NCBI RefSeq assembly: GCF_003946165.1
Contig: NZ_RHOI01000004.1
Span: 1 to 64,000, forward strand
Length of the DNA: 64,000 bases
Direction: 5' to 3'
Source of the DNA: Lacticaseibacillus baoqingensis
Lineage (GTDB): Bacteria; Bacillota; Bacilli; Lactobacillales; Lactobacillaceae
In this document: in pieces, positions 7,495-15,069 of the stretch
Layout: each line of letters begins with the position of its first letter
How positions within the stretch are numbered: the stretch's first letter is position 1
Translations under genes and position numbers: made by a program
The notes under the pieces: generated by a model
The model's input: only the letters and a program-made list of their open reading frames with translations
Database searches by the model: none
Told to the model about the DNA's origin: nothing

Positions 7495-8145
7495 ATGGAA
7501 TTTTCAATTGATCCGCAGATTCAAGGCGGCTTGGCGCTTACGATGCTTGAATTTATCAATCACGATGAATGTCCGGCACTATGGCAGGAGAAATTAACGC
7601 CACTTTTGGCGCAGATCGCCGCACATGATGACTTGGCGACGCTGCGCGCAGATCCAGCGATTCAAGCGACTAAAGCGGCGTATAAAGCCGTGGGTAAAGA
7701 CCCAAGCCGTTATCGCCCGTCTAGTGACAGCTTATGGCGGCGGGTGATCAACCACAAGGGCTTGTATCACGTCAATGCCTTAGTTGATTTGAATAATGCG
7801 CTGTCGCTGCAATTGCATTTGCCCATTGGCAGCTATGATCAAGCCCAGCTCACGCCGCCGTTGCGCTATACTGTCGCGGAAGCTGGCGCCAGTTATCCGG
7901 GAATCGGCAAAGCCGCGATCGACTTGAGCCAAGGGTTGGTGCTGGCAGATGCCAAAGGCTATTTTGGCAGCCCAACTGCGGATTCGAATCGGGCGATGAT
8001 TACCGGCAACACCCGCCAGGCGCTGATGGTGGTGTATTTGTTTGGTGCTTGTGACCCTGAGGCGATCCAGCAATTGGTGGCTAACCAGGCGCAACACTAT
8101 TTAGACCAGGCCCAAGTGCTGCAACAGGCAGTGATTTGGCCTTAA
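7495..8145 (+). CDS. B3/B4 domain protein (PheT-B3/4-like tRNA-associated domain)
   Basis: 216 aa. The protein is a stand-alone B3/B4 domain, the fold found in the beta subunit of phenylalanyl-tRNA synthetase, where it contributes to editing. Diagnostic stretches are TKAAYKAVGKDPSRYRPSSD (about 57-76), LWRRVINHKGLYHVNALVDLNNALSL and FGSPTADSNRAMIT. ATG 7495 is preferred: GGGGG ends 6 bases before it, whereas ATG 7489 abuts it. Stand-alone members may bind or edit mischarged substrates, but the actual role is unproven. A strong bidirectional terminator follows. Confidence 0.85.
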   Translation: MEFSIDPQIQGGLALTMLEFINHDECPALWQEKLTPLLAQIAAHDDLATLRADPAIQATKAAYKAVGKDPSRYRPSSDSLWRRVINHKGLYHVNALVDLNNALSLQLHLPIGSYDQAQLTPPLRYTVAEAGASYPGIGKAAIDLSQGLVLADAKGYFGSPTADSNRAMITGNTRQALMVVYLFGACDPEAIQQLVANQAQHYLDQAQVLQQAVIWP

Positions 8146-8151
8146 TCCACT

Positions 8152-8195
8152 AAAAACACTCAGCCACGCCGTTGAAGACGTGGCTGAGTGTTTTT
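8152..8195. terminator. Bidirectional terminator between convergent genes
   Basis: A 17-bp perfect stem starting AAAAACACTCAGCCACG and its complement, with A-run and T-run on the two sides. It serves both the B3/B4 gene and the alcohol dehydrogenase gene. Confidence 0.9.
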
Positions 8196-8196
8196 G

Positions 8197-9237
8197 TTAG
8201 TCGACGATCACATAAGACTTGATCGCTTGGCGCTGGTCCATCGCTTGGTAAGCGGCATCGATGTCATCCAAAGCGAATGTTTGAGTGAAGACTTTGCCAG
8301 GAGTGATCTGGCCGTTCAAGACGGCATTAAGCAAAACTTGCTTATCGTAAGTCGTGACCGAAGCCGGGCCGCCGGCGATCGCGGTATTGCGGAAGAAGAC
8401 TGGCGTGAGGTCCATTTCTGGATTGTGCGGCACGCCGACGCGGCCGACTGTCGCGCCTGGGCGCCCGACTTTGACGGCGGTATCCACTGACTGTTCAGTG
8501 CCGACACATTCCAACACGGCGTCAGCACCGGCGCCATCAGTCAAAGCCATGACTTTGGCGACGCCGGCATCACCGCGTTCGGCGATGATATCAGTGGCGC
8601 CAAATTCTTTGGCTAAAGCTTGCCGATCAGCATGGCGGCTCATGGCGATGATCCGCTTGGCACCGTGCATTTTAGCTGCAATCACGGCGCATAAGCCCAC
8701 AGCACCGTCGCCGACAACGACTACCGTGTCGCCAGGTTGCACATGCGCCACGCGAGCGGCGTGGTAGCCGGTGGCCATGACATCAGCCAAAGCCAGCAAA
8801 GATTTGAGCATGCCTTCGCGATAATCTTCAGGGTGGCCTGGAACCTTGATCAAGGCCCATTCACCATGTTGGAAGCGCAAGTATTGGGCTTGGGCGCCAT
8901 TGCTGAAGTTATCCTTGTGATTCAAGCACCCGCCTTCAAACCCGGCGCGGCAAGCGGCACAATGACCGCAGCCATGGGTGAATGGGGCGATGACAAAATC
9001 CCCTGGGACCACGGTGGTAATGGCCTCTCCGACGGCATCAACAATGCCTAACGCTTCATGTCCGCTGTTTTGGGCGTGTGGGGCCATTTGATCTTGGCCG
9101 CGATAGCCCCATAAGTCAGAACCGCACACACAAGTGCGGACCACGCGAATGATCACGTCATCCGGGGCTTGGATGGCGGGCTTGGCGACGTCTTCGATGG
9201 CGACTTGGCCGACTTTGATAAAACGGGTTTCCTTCAT
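8197..9237 (-). CDS. Zinc-dependent medium-chain alcohol dehydrogenase family protein
   Basis: 346 aa. Catalytic zinc ligands are visible: Cys38 in CVCGSD and His60-Glu61 in SGHEALG. Structural zinc cysteines are at 90, 93, 96 and 104 (CGHCAACRAGFEGGC). The Rossmann motif VVVGDGAVGLCAV lies near residue 170. This describes an NAD(P)-linked alcohol or polyol oxidoreductase of the MDR superfamily; the substrate is not evident. ATG 9237 (MKETRFIKVG) has GGAGG 8 bases upstream; an ATG 14 bases earlier has no such site. Single-gene unit with a promoter at 9269-9297. Confidence 0.9.
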   Translation of the reverse strand: MKETRFIKVGQVAIEDVAKPAIQAPDDVIIRVVRTCVCGSDLWGYRGQDQMAPHAQNSGHEALGIVDAVGEAITTVVPGDFVIAPFTHGCGHCAACRAGFEGGCLNHKDNFSNGAQAQYLRFQHGEWALIKVPGHPEDYREGMLKSLLALADVMATGYHAARVAHVQPGDTVVVVGDGAVGLCAVIAAKMHGAKRIIAMSRHADRQALAKEFGATDIIAERGDAGVAKVMALTDGAGADAVLECVGTEQSVDTAVKVGRPGATVGRVGVPHNPEMDLTPVFFRNTAIAGGPASVTTYDKQVLLNAVLNGQITPGKVFTQTFALDDIDAAYQAMDQRQAIKSYVIVD

Positions 9238-9268
9238 TGATAGTGCCTCCATTTTAATTGATGGGTTA

Positions 9269-9297
9269 AGTATGCGAGTTTGTGGTCTAGAGCGCAA
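9269..9297 (-). promoter_or_regulatory. Promoter of the alcohol dehydrogenase gene
   Basis: Minus strand: TTGCGC (9292-9297), 17 bases, CATACT (9269-9274). Confidence 0.5.
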
Positions 9298-9383
9298 ATA
9301 CTTGTTGGTCGGTGCCAATATGCTTCAAAAGCATGGACAACGCCACGCCGATGGGCGATTACCTGACACGAGCGCTAGGCCAA

Positions 9384-9420
9384 AACGAGGACATGTCCTA
9401 TAATTGGGCATGTCCTCGTT
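9384..9420 (-). terminator. Terminator of the 50-aa protein gene
   Basis: Perfect 12-bp stem AACGAGGACATG/CATGTCCTCGTT with a 13-base loop. Read on the minus strand it ends in CGTTTTGG. It begins 5 bases after the small gene's stop. Confidence 0.75.
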
Positions 9421-9424
9421 CAGG

Positions 9425-9577
9425 TTACTGCTTATTTTTTTTATCTGTGCGCGTCTTCTCGTCGGTTGAATCTTCCTTCTTGAGGTCTGCGTTCGGCTTG
9501 TTCTTCTCCAGCGGCACTGTGGCGAACTTGTCGAACATTTCGTTCCAATCATTCTTATTATTGATGTGTAAAGCCAT
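9425..9577 (-). CDS. Small hydrophilic protein, 50 aa (possibly SPJ_0845-like)
   Basis: ATG 9577, TAA 9427-9425. The protein begins MALHINNKNDWNEMFDKFAT and ends in a charged, lysine-rich tail (EKTRTDKKNKQ). Expression signals are complete: TTGCCA-17-TATACT promoter at 9601-9629, GGAGG 8 bases before ATG and a 12-bp terminator stem after the stop. The N-terminal pattern, a short beta start then an acidic DxxFDKFAxxP helix, resembles the small SPJ_0845-type proteins of streptococci and lactobacilli; this is from memory and uncertain. No membrane segment or known domain. Function unknown. Confidence 0.7.
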   Translation of the reverse strand: MALHINNKNDWNEMFDKFATVPLEKNKPNADLKKEDSTDEKTRTDKKNKQ

Positions 9578-9600
9578 CGCGGCCACCTCCAGTTGCGCTC

Positions 9601-9629
9601 AGTATAGCATGCTCTTGGGGTCGTGGCAA
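9601..9629 (-). promoter_or_regulatory. Promoter of the 50-aa protein gene
   Basis: Minus strand: TTGCCA (9624-9629), 17 bases, TATACT (9601-9606). The predicted transcript starts only ~15 bases before the start codon, just upstream of the GGAGG site. Confidence 0.7.
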
Positions 9630-9714
9630 AGCCGTATCATTATACGCTTGACGCAACTGGCGACAAAAGCCGGTATCACTCCCGGATAACTGGATGCCGC
9701 ACCCTATTTTTCTA

Positions 9715-9741
9715 TGAATATTCATTGAATAAAAATGAATA
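9715..9741 (+). promoter_or_regulatory. Candidate ArgR-type (ARG box-like) sites
   Basis: Palindrome TGAATATTCA at 9715-9724 is followed by TGAATAAAAATGAATA at 9726-9741, which overlaps the promoter spacer. ARG boxes are AT-rich TGAATA/TATTCA pairs, so ArgR/AhrC control of this amino-acid transporter is plausible. The second element is a direct rather than inverted pair, so the assignment is tentative. Confidence 0.35.
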
Positions 9742-9753
9742 CTGGTGTATAGT
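9725..9753 (+). promoter_or_regulatory. Promoter of the amino-acid ABC transporter operon
   Basis: TTGAAT (9725-9730), 17-base spacer, TATAGT (9748-9753). Confidence 0.6.
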
Positions 9754-9787
9754 ATGGCCTATAGAAATTTGGGGAGGATGTTTTGTT

Positions 9788-11245
9788 TTGAAAAAGTTAA
9801 TGCGTTGGTTCATGGCGCTGGCCTTGAGCCTAGTCGCCATCGGTGCAGTTGGGGCCCATTCGGTCTACGCGGCAGATGACAGCCTGGCGAAGGTAAAAGC
9901 CAAGGGTACCTTGGTGATGGGGACCAGTCCGGACTACGCACCGTATGAATTCTTGGTCAACAAAAACGGCAAGAACCAAGTTGTCGGCATTGATGTGGAA
10001 ATCGCCAAGAAGATCGCCGCAGATATCGGCGTGAAGCTGGAGATCAAGCAAATGGACTTCGACTCGCTGTTGGTGGCATTGGAGACACACAAAGTGGACA
10101 TGGTGTTATCGGCGATGACCCCGACGGCGGAGCGCAAGCAAAGCGTCGATTTTTCGCAGATCTACTACACCGCCAGCCAAGACATCATTGTCAACAAAGC
10201 AGACGCCAAAGTCTACAAGAACGCCGAGTCGTTTGTCGATAAAAAAGTCGGCGCCCAAACCGGGTCGCTGCAAGCCGACTTGGTCAAGAAGAACATGACC
10301 GATTCAAAATTGCTCGGCCTCTCTAAGGTCACCGACTTGATCTTGGCCTTGAAGTCCCATAAGGTCGAAGGCGTGGTCGCTGAAGAACCAGTGGCCAAAG
10401 CCTATGTCGAAAACGATCCCCAATTGGCATTAGTCAAATCCGGGTGGGCGTTAGATCCAGAAGAAAATGGCCAAGCCATTGGCTTTACCAAAGGTGATGA
10501 TACCTTAGTGGCGGCGGCAAACAAGTCGATCGCTGAGATCAAGCAGCAACACTTGATCGCCAGCTACACCAAAACCGCCGGCCAGTATATGACTGAAAAC
10601 ACCGCCAACACCTCTATGTGGCACTATTGGCAGTATTTTGCCAAAGGGGTCGGCTATACGCTATTGATCACCGCGATCTCTGTGGTATTCGGGTTGCTGT
10701 TAGGCACGTTGTTTGCCTTGATGCGCTTAGGCCACAATCGGTTGTTCCATAGTTTGGCAGTCGCTTATATCGAATTCGTTCGCGGCACGCCATTGATGAT
10801 CCAAGTGATGTTTGTCTACTTTGGGATCGGCTTGTTCGTGGATATTCCGGCCTTGACTGCCGGGATCATTGCCGTGGCCTTGAATTCTGCGGCTTATGTC
10901 GCTGAGATCATCCGCAGCGGGATCGATTCGATCCCTGTGGGTCAAACCGAAGCGGCCCGGTCTTTGGGACTGTCGACGCGCCAAACCATGACCAATGTGG
11001 TGTTGCCGCAAGCGGTCAAAAATATTTGGCCGGCATTAGGCAACGAATTCATCTCGTTGATCAAGGAAAGCTCCATTGTGTCGATCATTGGGGTCACAGA
11101 TTTGATCTATCAATTGAAAGTCGTGCAAACAGCCACTTATAAAGGCGTCGCGCCGATCTTTGTCGCAATGGTGATCTATTTCGTCCTCACCTTCAGCTTA
11201 TCGAAGGTATTGGGGCATTTTGAAAGGAAGATGCAACATGACTAA
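9788..11245 (+). CDS. Polar amino-acid ABC transporter, fused substrate-binding protein and permease
   Basis: 485 aa. Start is TTG 9788, with GGGGAGG about 10 bases upstream, giving a classic signal peptide ([15 protein letters not shown]...VYAADD, cleavage near residue 30). Residues ~33-270 are a family-3 solute-binding domain ([40 protein letters not shown]). Residues ~285-485 are a His/Glu/Gln/Arg-type permease with the EAA loop [22 protein letters not shown]. Such fusions are common in Lactobacillales glutamine, glutamate or arginine importers; specificity is not readable. It overlaps the ATPase gene by 8 bases, so translation is coupled. Confidence 0.92.
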   Translation: MKKLMRWFMALALSLVAIGAVGAHSVYAADDSLAKVKAKGTLVMGTSPDYAPYEFLVNKNGKNQVVGIDVEIAKKIAADIGVKLEIKQMDFDSLLVALETHKVDMVLSAMTPTAERKQSVDFSQIYYTASQDIIVNKADAKVYKNAESFVDKKVGAQTGSLQADLVKKNMTDSKLLGLSKVTDLILALKSHKVEGVVAEEPVAKAYVENDPQLALVKSGWALDPEENGQAIGFTKGDDTLVAAANKSIAEIKQQHLIASYTKTAGQYMTENTANTSMWHYWQYFAKGVGYTLLITAISVVFGLLLGTLFALMRLGHNRLFHSLAVAYIEFVRGTPLMIQVMFVYFGIGLFVDIPALTAGIIAVALNSAAYVAEIIRSGIDSIPVGQTEAARSLGLSTRQTMTNVVLPQAVKNIWPALGNEFISLIKESSIVSIIGVTDLIYQLKVVQTATYKGVAPIFVAMVIYFVLTFSLSKVLGHFERKMQHD

Positions 11246-11981
11246 ACCATTAATTCAAATCAACCATCTGGTCAAAAAATTCGGCGATAACGTCGTTTTG
11301 AATGATATTACCGAAACCATCAACCAAGGCGACGTAATCGTCGTGATCGGTGCTTCTGGTGGTGGGAAATCGACGTTCTTGCGCAGCTTGAACTTGTTGA
11401 ACGTTCCGACAGCTGGAGATATCGAGTTTGAAGGGACCAACTTGGTCGGCTTATCTGAAAAAGCCCTTGATGGTGTCCGTGAAAAAATGGGGATGGTGTT
11501 TCAGCAATTCAACTTGTTCCCAAACATGACCGTCTTAGAAAATATCAAACTAGCCCCAATGAAGGTCAAAAATACCGACGATACCCAAGCCACTGCCAAA
11601 GCCCACGAATTGCTCAAGCAAGTCGGCTTGGAAGATAAAGCCGATGCTTATCCAGCCAGCTTATCTGGCGGCCAAATGCAGCGTGTCGCCATTGCCCGCG
11701 CCTTGGCGATGGAACCAGACGTGATGTTGTTTGATGAACCGACATCAGCACTGGATCCGGAAATGGTCGGCGAAGTGCTTAAGGTCATGCAAGACTTGGC
11801 GAAGTCTGGGATGACGATGGTGATCGTGACTCATGAAATGGGCTTTGCCCGCGAAGCCGCCGATCAAGTTTGGTTCATGGATCAAGGCGTGATCGCCGAA
11901 AAAGGCACGCCTGAACAGATCTTTACTGCACCTAAAGAAGCCCGGACCAAAGATTTCTTGTCTAAAGTCTTGGCCCAATAA
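11238..11981 (+). CDS. Amino-acid ABC transporter ATP-binding protein (GlnQ/ArtP type)
   Basis: 247 aa. Walker [10 protein letters not shown] at residues 38-46, signature [15 protein letters not shown] at about 142-156, Walker B/D-loop [14 protein letters not shown] at about 161-174 and a switch histidine in VTHEMGFA. This is the ATPase partner of the fused binding protein-permease encoded just upstream; the two together make a complete importer. ATG 11238 follows AAAGGA at 9 bases; an earlier in-frame start would only lengthen the overlap. Confidence 0.94.
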   Translation: MTKPLIQINHLVKKFGDNVVLNDITETINQGDVIVVIGASGGGKSTFLRSLNLLNVPTAGDIEFEGTNLVGLSEKALDGVREKMGMVFQQFNLFPNMTVLENIKLAPMKVKNTDDTQATAKAHELLKQVGLEDKADAYPASLSGGQMQRVAIARALAMEPDVMLFDEPTSALDPEMVGEVLKVMQDLAKSGMTMVIVTHEMGFAREAADQVWFMDQGVIAEKGTPEQIFTAPKEARTKDFLSKVLAQ

Positions 11982-11990
11982 GCAGGGATC

Positions 11991-12022
11991 AGCCGTTGGC
12001 AACTTGCCAGCGGCTTTTTTTT
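11991..12022 (+). terminator. Terminator of the ABC transporter operon
   Basis: AGCCGTTGGC/GCCAGCGGCT stem (one internal mismatch), 5-base loop, T8 run. Confidence 0.85.
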
Positions 12023-12085
12023 GCCGTTGGGACCCAGTCGTTTCCCGAAAAATTGGGAAAGCGGTGTCTTTTTTGCCCGGTTGGG

Positions 12086-12114
12086 TTGCTCAAACCGCAT
12101 CAGACCGCTAAACT
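12086..12114 (+). promoter_or_regulatory. Promoter of the pRiA4b ORF-3-type gene
   Basis: TTGCTC (12086-12091), 17 bases, TAAACT (12109-12114), 43 bases before ATG 12158. Confidence 0.5.
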
Positions 12115-12157
12115 GGAATAGGCGCACGCCAAACCTCAAGAGTTAGAAGGAGTTAAT

Positions 12158-13993
12158 ATGCCACAAGCACTCATTATCAATGTCACCTTAAAAGACCAAC
12201 CGCAACCTACATGGCGGCGGCTGGCGATCGCGACCGATACCACTTATGCGCAATTACACGAGATCATTCAGTTGGCTTTTGACTGGACGAATTCGCATCT
12301 GTGGGCGTTTTCCCCAGCTGGCCAAGCGCGCCAATATGTCGCTGAATTAGATCCTGATTGGCAAGCGCAAGGCCCAAAACAATTGCGGGCCGCCGACCAT
12401 GCGGTGGATGCCGATTTGGCGGAAGGCAGCGTTGATTACGAGTACGATTTTGGCGACTCGTGGCACCATGAGATTACTTTAGAAGATATGCGCTGGGAAT
12501 CGTGGTTATTGCCGACTTGCCTTGATGGCGCCGGCGATGGCGGCCTTGAAGATGGCGGGCACGCCTTTGACAAAGGCGCCACTGTGATCGCCTTGAACGG
12601 CTGGGGCAACTTGCAAAAGCCTAATTTTGATCTGAGTGCCGATTCCCCTTTGAAGACGACCATGGCCACCGGCTGGGAAGCGCTGCAAACCACTGGGGCG
12701 TTAGATGATCTGTTGAGCGATTATACCGCCGGGTCGATCACGGCGATCTTAGAAACCTTAGGCGCGGCAATGCAGCACCAAACCGCTGCACCGATGGATC
12801 AATGGCAAGCCAAGCAAATCGATGCCGCCATGCGCGCGGTGCATGAACAAGCCAGCGCGCATCCGCAGGGAGAACATCAATACGCCTTTTTTGTTGAAGT
12901 GGTGGCCACGTTCTTGTTATGCGCTGCCGATCAAAAGGTGCTGGCACTGGATATGAACACCGTCACCAAATTATTGACTGGCATTAAAGCCGCTTATCCA
13001 AAGGAATTAGACGTTTTGGAAATGGGCTTTGAACATCCTGACGATGTGCCGGCAATCGCCAACGAAGACGATGTGCGCGCCTTGGTCAAAGGCTGGACTG
13101 ATGACTTTTTAAAGAGCAACGAATACCAGCTGCTGCCAGCCGGTGTCCCGGTCAAGACGGTGTATGACTTCACGCGGATGTTTGCCGAAGTGATGTACGA
13201 GCGCATGGCGCAGATTCCGCAAGCTTGGACTGTGGAAGGGGTATGGGAAGTCGTTGGCCGCTATTTCGTGACCAACGTCATCTTATCGCAACAAGAATTT
13301 CAACAGCTCGGACCAGTGTTGAGCGCCTTTTGTAAGTACTTGTACCGTGCTCAGCGAATCGATGAAGACTTGGCTGAAGATGTGGCTGATGCCGGGGCGC
13401 AAGCGGCGTTGCTGGCCCAAGATGAGACGAATTTTGGCCCGGCCAAAAAAATTGGCATTGCGATGAGCAAAGCCAATATCGACCCCCAAGATAAAGCGGC
13501 GGTGCATCAATTCGTTGATGACTACAATCGCGGCGAATCTGCGTATCAGCCTAGCCAAGACTACTTAGATTGGCCGCATGCCGAAAAATGGCAGCGCGGC
13601 GTGGCGACGCGCGTGCACAAAGCTGCGGTCGATAATGCCCAAGCAGTTGCAGATGAGCTGAACGATCAAGACCACGTCGTATTGGATACCATCGTCGCAA
13701 TGGTCGATCGTATGTATGCCGCGCACCTGCAATCACCGCAAAAGTGGCAAGCCGACACGACTGAAGCCGTGGCCAAGCGCGTTTTGCAATCATTGCCAAG
13801 TACCCAGCGCGATGCTGGTGCCACCTGGTTGACCACTTACTTAACCCAGCTGCAGGCACATTCCAGCATGTCCAAAAAGAAGATGCGGGAATTGCAAGCT
13901 GCCATCCAAGCCGGGCGGGCACAGCTTGGCACCAGCGGGCGCAAGCTGTCCAAGAAACAAGCCAAGCGGCTATTGAAAAAGCGCCGCAAATAA
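12158..13993 (+). CDS. Plasmid pRiA4b ORF-3 / IS1096 TnpR-type domain protein with long helical C-terminus
   Basis: 611 aa, ATG preceded by AGAAGGAG. Residues ~1-165 match the pRiA4b ORF-3 (IS1096 TnpR passenger) domain: IINVTLKDQPQPTWRRLAI, LHEIIQLAFDWTNSHLWAF, YEYDFGDSWHHEITLE and LPTCLDGAGDGGLEDGG. The remaining ~440 residues are helical and align along much of their length with the separate protein encoded at 17790-19388, for example VKGWTDDFLKSNEY with TQAWVDDYVASAAW. The last ~40 residues are very basic (SGRKLSKKQAKRLLKKRRK), suggesting nucleic-acid contact. No transposase lies nearby, so this is probably a resident gene, not an IS cargo. Biochemical role unknown. Confidence 0.75.
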   Translation: MPQALIINVTLKDQPQPTWRRLAIATDTTYAQLHEIIQLAFDWTNSHLWAFSPAGQARQYVAELDPDWQAQGPKQLRAADHAVDADLAEGSVDYEYDFGDSWHHEITLEDMRWESWLLPTCLDGAGDGGLEDGGHAFDKGATVIALNGWGNLQKPNFDLSADSPLKTTMATGWEALQTTGALDDLLSDYTAGSITAILETLGAAMQHQTAAPMDQWQAKQIDAAMRAVHEQASAHPQGEHQYAFFVEVVATFLLCAADQKVLALDMNTVTKLLTGIKAAYPKELDVLEMGFEHPDDVPAIANEDDVRALVKGWTDDFLKSNEYQLLPAGVPVKTVYDFTRMFAEVMYERMAQIPQAWTVEGVWEVVGRYFVTNVILSQQEFQQLGPVLSAFCKYLYRAQRIDEDLAEDVADAGAQAALLAQDETNFGPAKKIGIAMSKANIDPQDKAAVHQFVDDYNRGESAYQPSQDYLDWPHAEKWQRGVATRVHKAAVDNAQAVADELNDQDHVVLDTIVAMVDRMYAAHLQSPQKWQADTTEAVAKRVLQSLPSTQRDAGATWLTTYLTQLQAHSSMSKKKMRELQAAIQAGRAQLGTSGRKLSKKQAKRLLKKRRK

Positions 13994-14027
13994 TTTAACC
14001 CAGGGCTTTGGGGCTGATCCTTAATTC

Positions 14028-14081
14028 GCGTCTTTGCCTCATGATCGCAACTTGTCGATCGTGGGGCAGAGGCGTTTTTTT
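14028..14081 (+). terminator. Terminator after the pRiA4b ORF-3-type gene
   Basis: Long, slightly imperfect stem: GCGTCTTTGCCTCATGATCG pairs with CGATCGTGGGGCAGAGGCG-type sequence, 7-base loop, T7 run. Confidence 0.85.
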
Positions 14082-14105
14082 ATGGGCATAGGCGCAAGGG
14101 TCAGG

Positions 14106-14111
14106 TACAAT
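14106..14111 (+). promoter_or_regulatory. Likely -10 box of the DUF805 gene
   Basis: TACAAT, 17 bases after a weak TGGGCA (14083-14088). Confidence 0.35.
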
Positions 14112-14150
14112 GAAAGCGGATACAAGCAATCAGGCGGAGGAGGGTTCACC

Positions 14151-15029
14151 ATGACGGACAACGAACGGCTGATTCGGGCTGGAAATGCACATTACGGCGT
14201 GCGTGGCAAACAGGCGATTTGGGCATATTTTGCCAATTTTGTGAATTATACCGGGCGCAGTACCCGCGCCGAGTGCTGGTGGGCGCTGTTGGCAGTCAGC
14301 GGCGCGATCGTGGTGATCGCCGGGGGGTTGTTGCTGGCAGTGTTTGGCTCGTTTCAGCGGTTGGCGTCTGGCAATAGCGGCGAATTACATGGGTTGCGCG
14401 TGGTTGCACTGTTATTATTGCTGGCATTTGCGTGGGCCGCGCTATGCTCGCTTTGGCCCACGGTGGCGTTGTTGATCCGCCGGAGTCGCGATGCTGGCGT
14501 GCCATGGTGGGGGACTGGGTTGCTGGCAGTCCTTTTGTTGGTCAGCTTGTGGGGGCGGCAATGGGGCGTGTGGGCCAATGCGGGTTTAGCGCTGGCGGCC
14601 ATTGGACTATTGGGGATCAGTCTGTTGCCCAGTCGTCCGCTGCCGGTGATGGTTGCTGCACCTGGTTGGTCGCCGCGCGTCTTGACTTGGGTGCAAGTGG
14701 GGTCAGGGTTGATCGGATTGGTTTTATTCGTGGCGACGCTCATGTTTCCAGCTGGACTTTGGGGCTTTTTTGGCTATTTGGTCTGGGTGGGCATGGTACA
14801 AGCCTTTTCATACTCGCAATTGGCGGCTAACCGTCGGCGCTTGACGTTGCTGTGGCAGCTCGCAGACACATTAGGCTATGGGCCAAAAGACATTCAGCAG
14901 TTGGCTGGACGCTATGGGTCCTTAGACTGGGCAGCGACTCGCCCGGAAAACTTGCAATTTGTGCCTCGCCAATCTGTGCAACTGGCAGTGATCAGCCAAT
15001 TACAAGCAAAGCTGGCTGCACAGGAATAA
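14151..15029 (+). CDS. DUF805-type membrane protein with extra C-terminal domain
   Basis: 292 aa; ATG 14151 (MTDNERLIRAGN) has GGAGGAGGG upstream. The DUF805 hallmark FANFVNYTGRSTRAECWW lies at about residues 26-43. Hydrophobic segments follow at about 46-66, 86-106, 122-142, 145-165 and 190-225, with the conserved RRSRDAGVPWW turn. The final ~65 residues (RRRLTLLWQLADTLGYGPKDI to QLQAKLAAQE) are soluble and closely match the C-terminus of the frameshifted gene at 50016-50385, both with LAGRY and WAATR motifs. Function unknown; a membrane-anchored cytoplasmic domain is the likely topology. Confidence 0.8.
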   Translation: MTDNERLIRAGNAHYGVRGKQAIWAYFANFVNYTGRSTRAECWWALLAVSGAIVVIAGGLLLAVFGSFQRLASGNSGELHGLRVVALLLLLAFAWAALCSLWPTVALLIRRSRDAGVPWWGTGLLAVLLLVSLWGRQWGVWANAGLALAAIGLLGISLLPSRPLPVMVAAPGWSPRVLTWVQVGSGLIGLVLFVATLMFPAGLWGFFGYLVWVGMVQAFSYSQLAANRRRLTLLWQLADTLGYGPKDIQQLAGRYGSLDWAATRPENLQFVPRQSVQLAVISQLQAKLAAQE

Positions 15030-15031
15030 CA

Positions 15032-15066
15032 AAAAAACGGCTGGACATTGTCCAACCGTTTTTTTG
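15032..15066. terminator. Bidirectional terminator
   Basis: AAAAAAACGG and TGGACA pair with TCCA and ACCGTTTTTTT around a short loop. It serves the DUF805 gene and the convergent amino-acid permease gene. Confidence 0.85.
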
Positions 15067-15069
15067 AGG

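Noticed and set aside
12158-13993. Transposon cargo, because of the IS1096 TnpR-type domain
   Set aside because: No transposase or terminal repeats lie nearby, and the gene has its own promoter and terminator with ordinary codon use.
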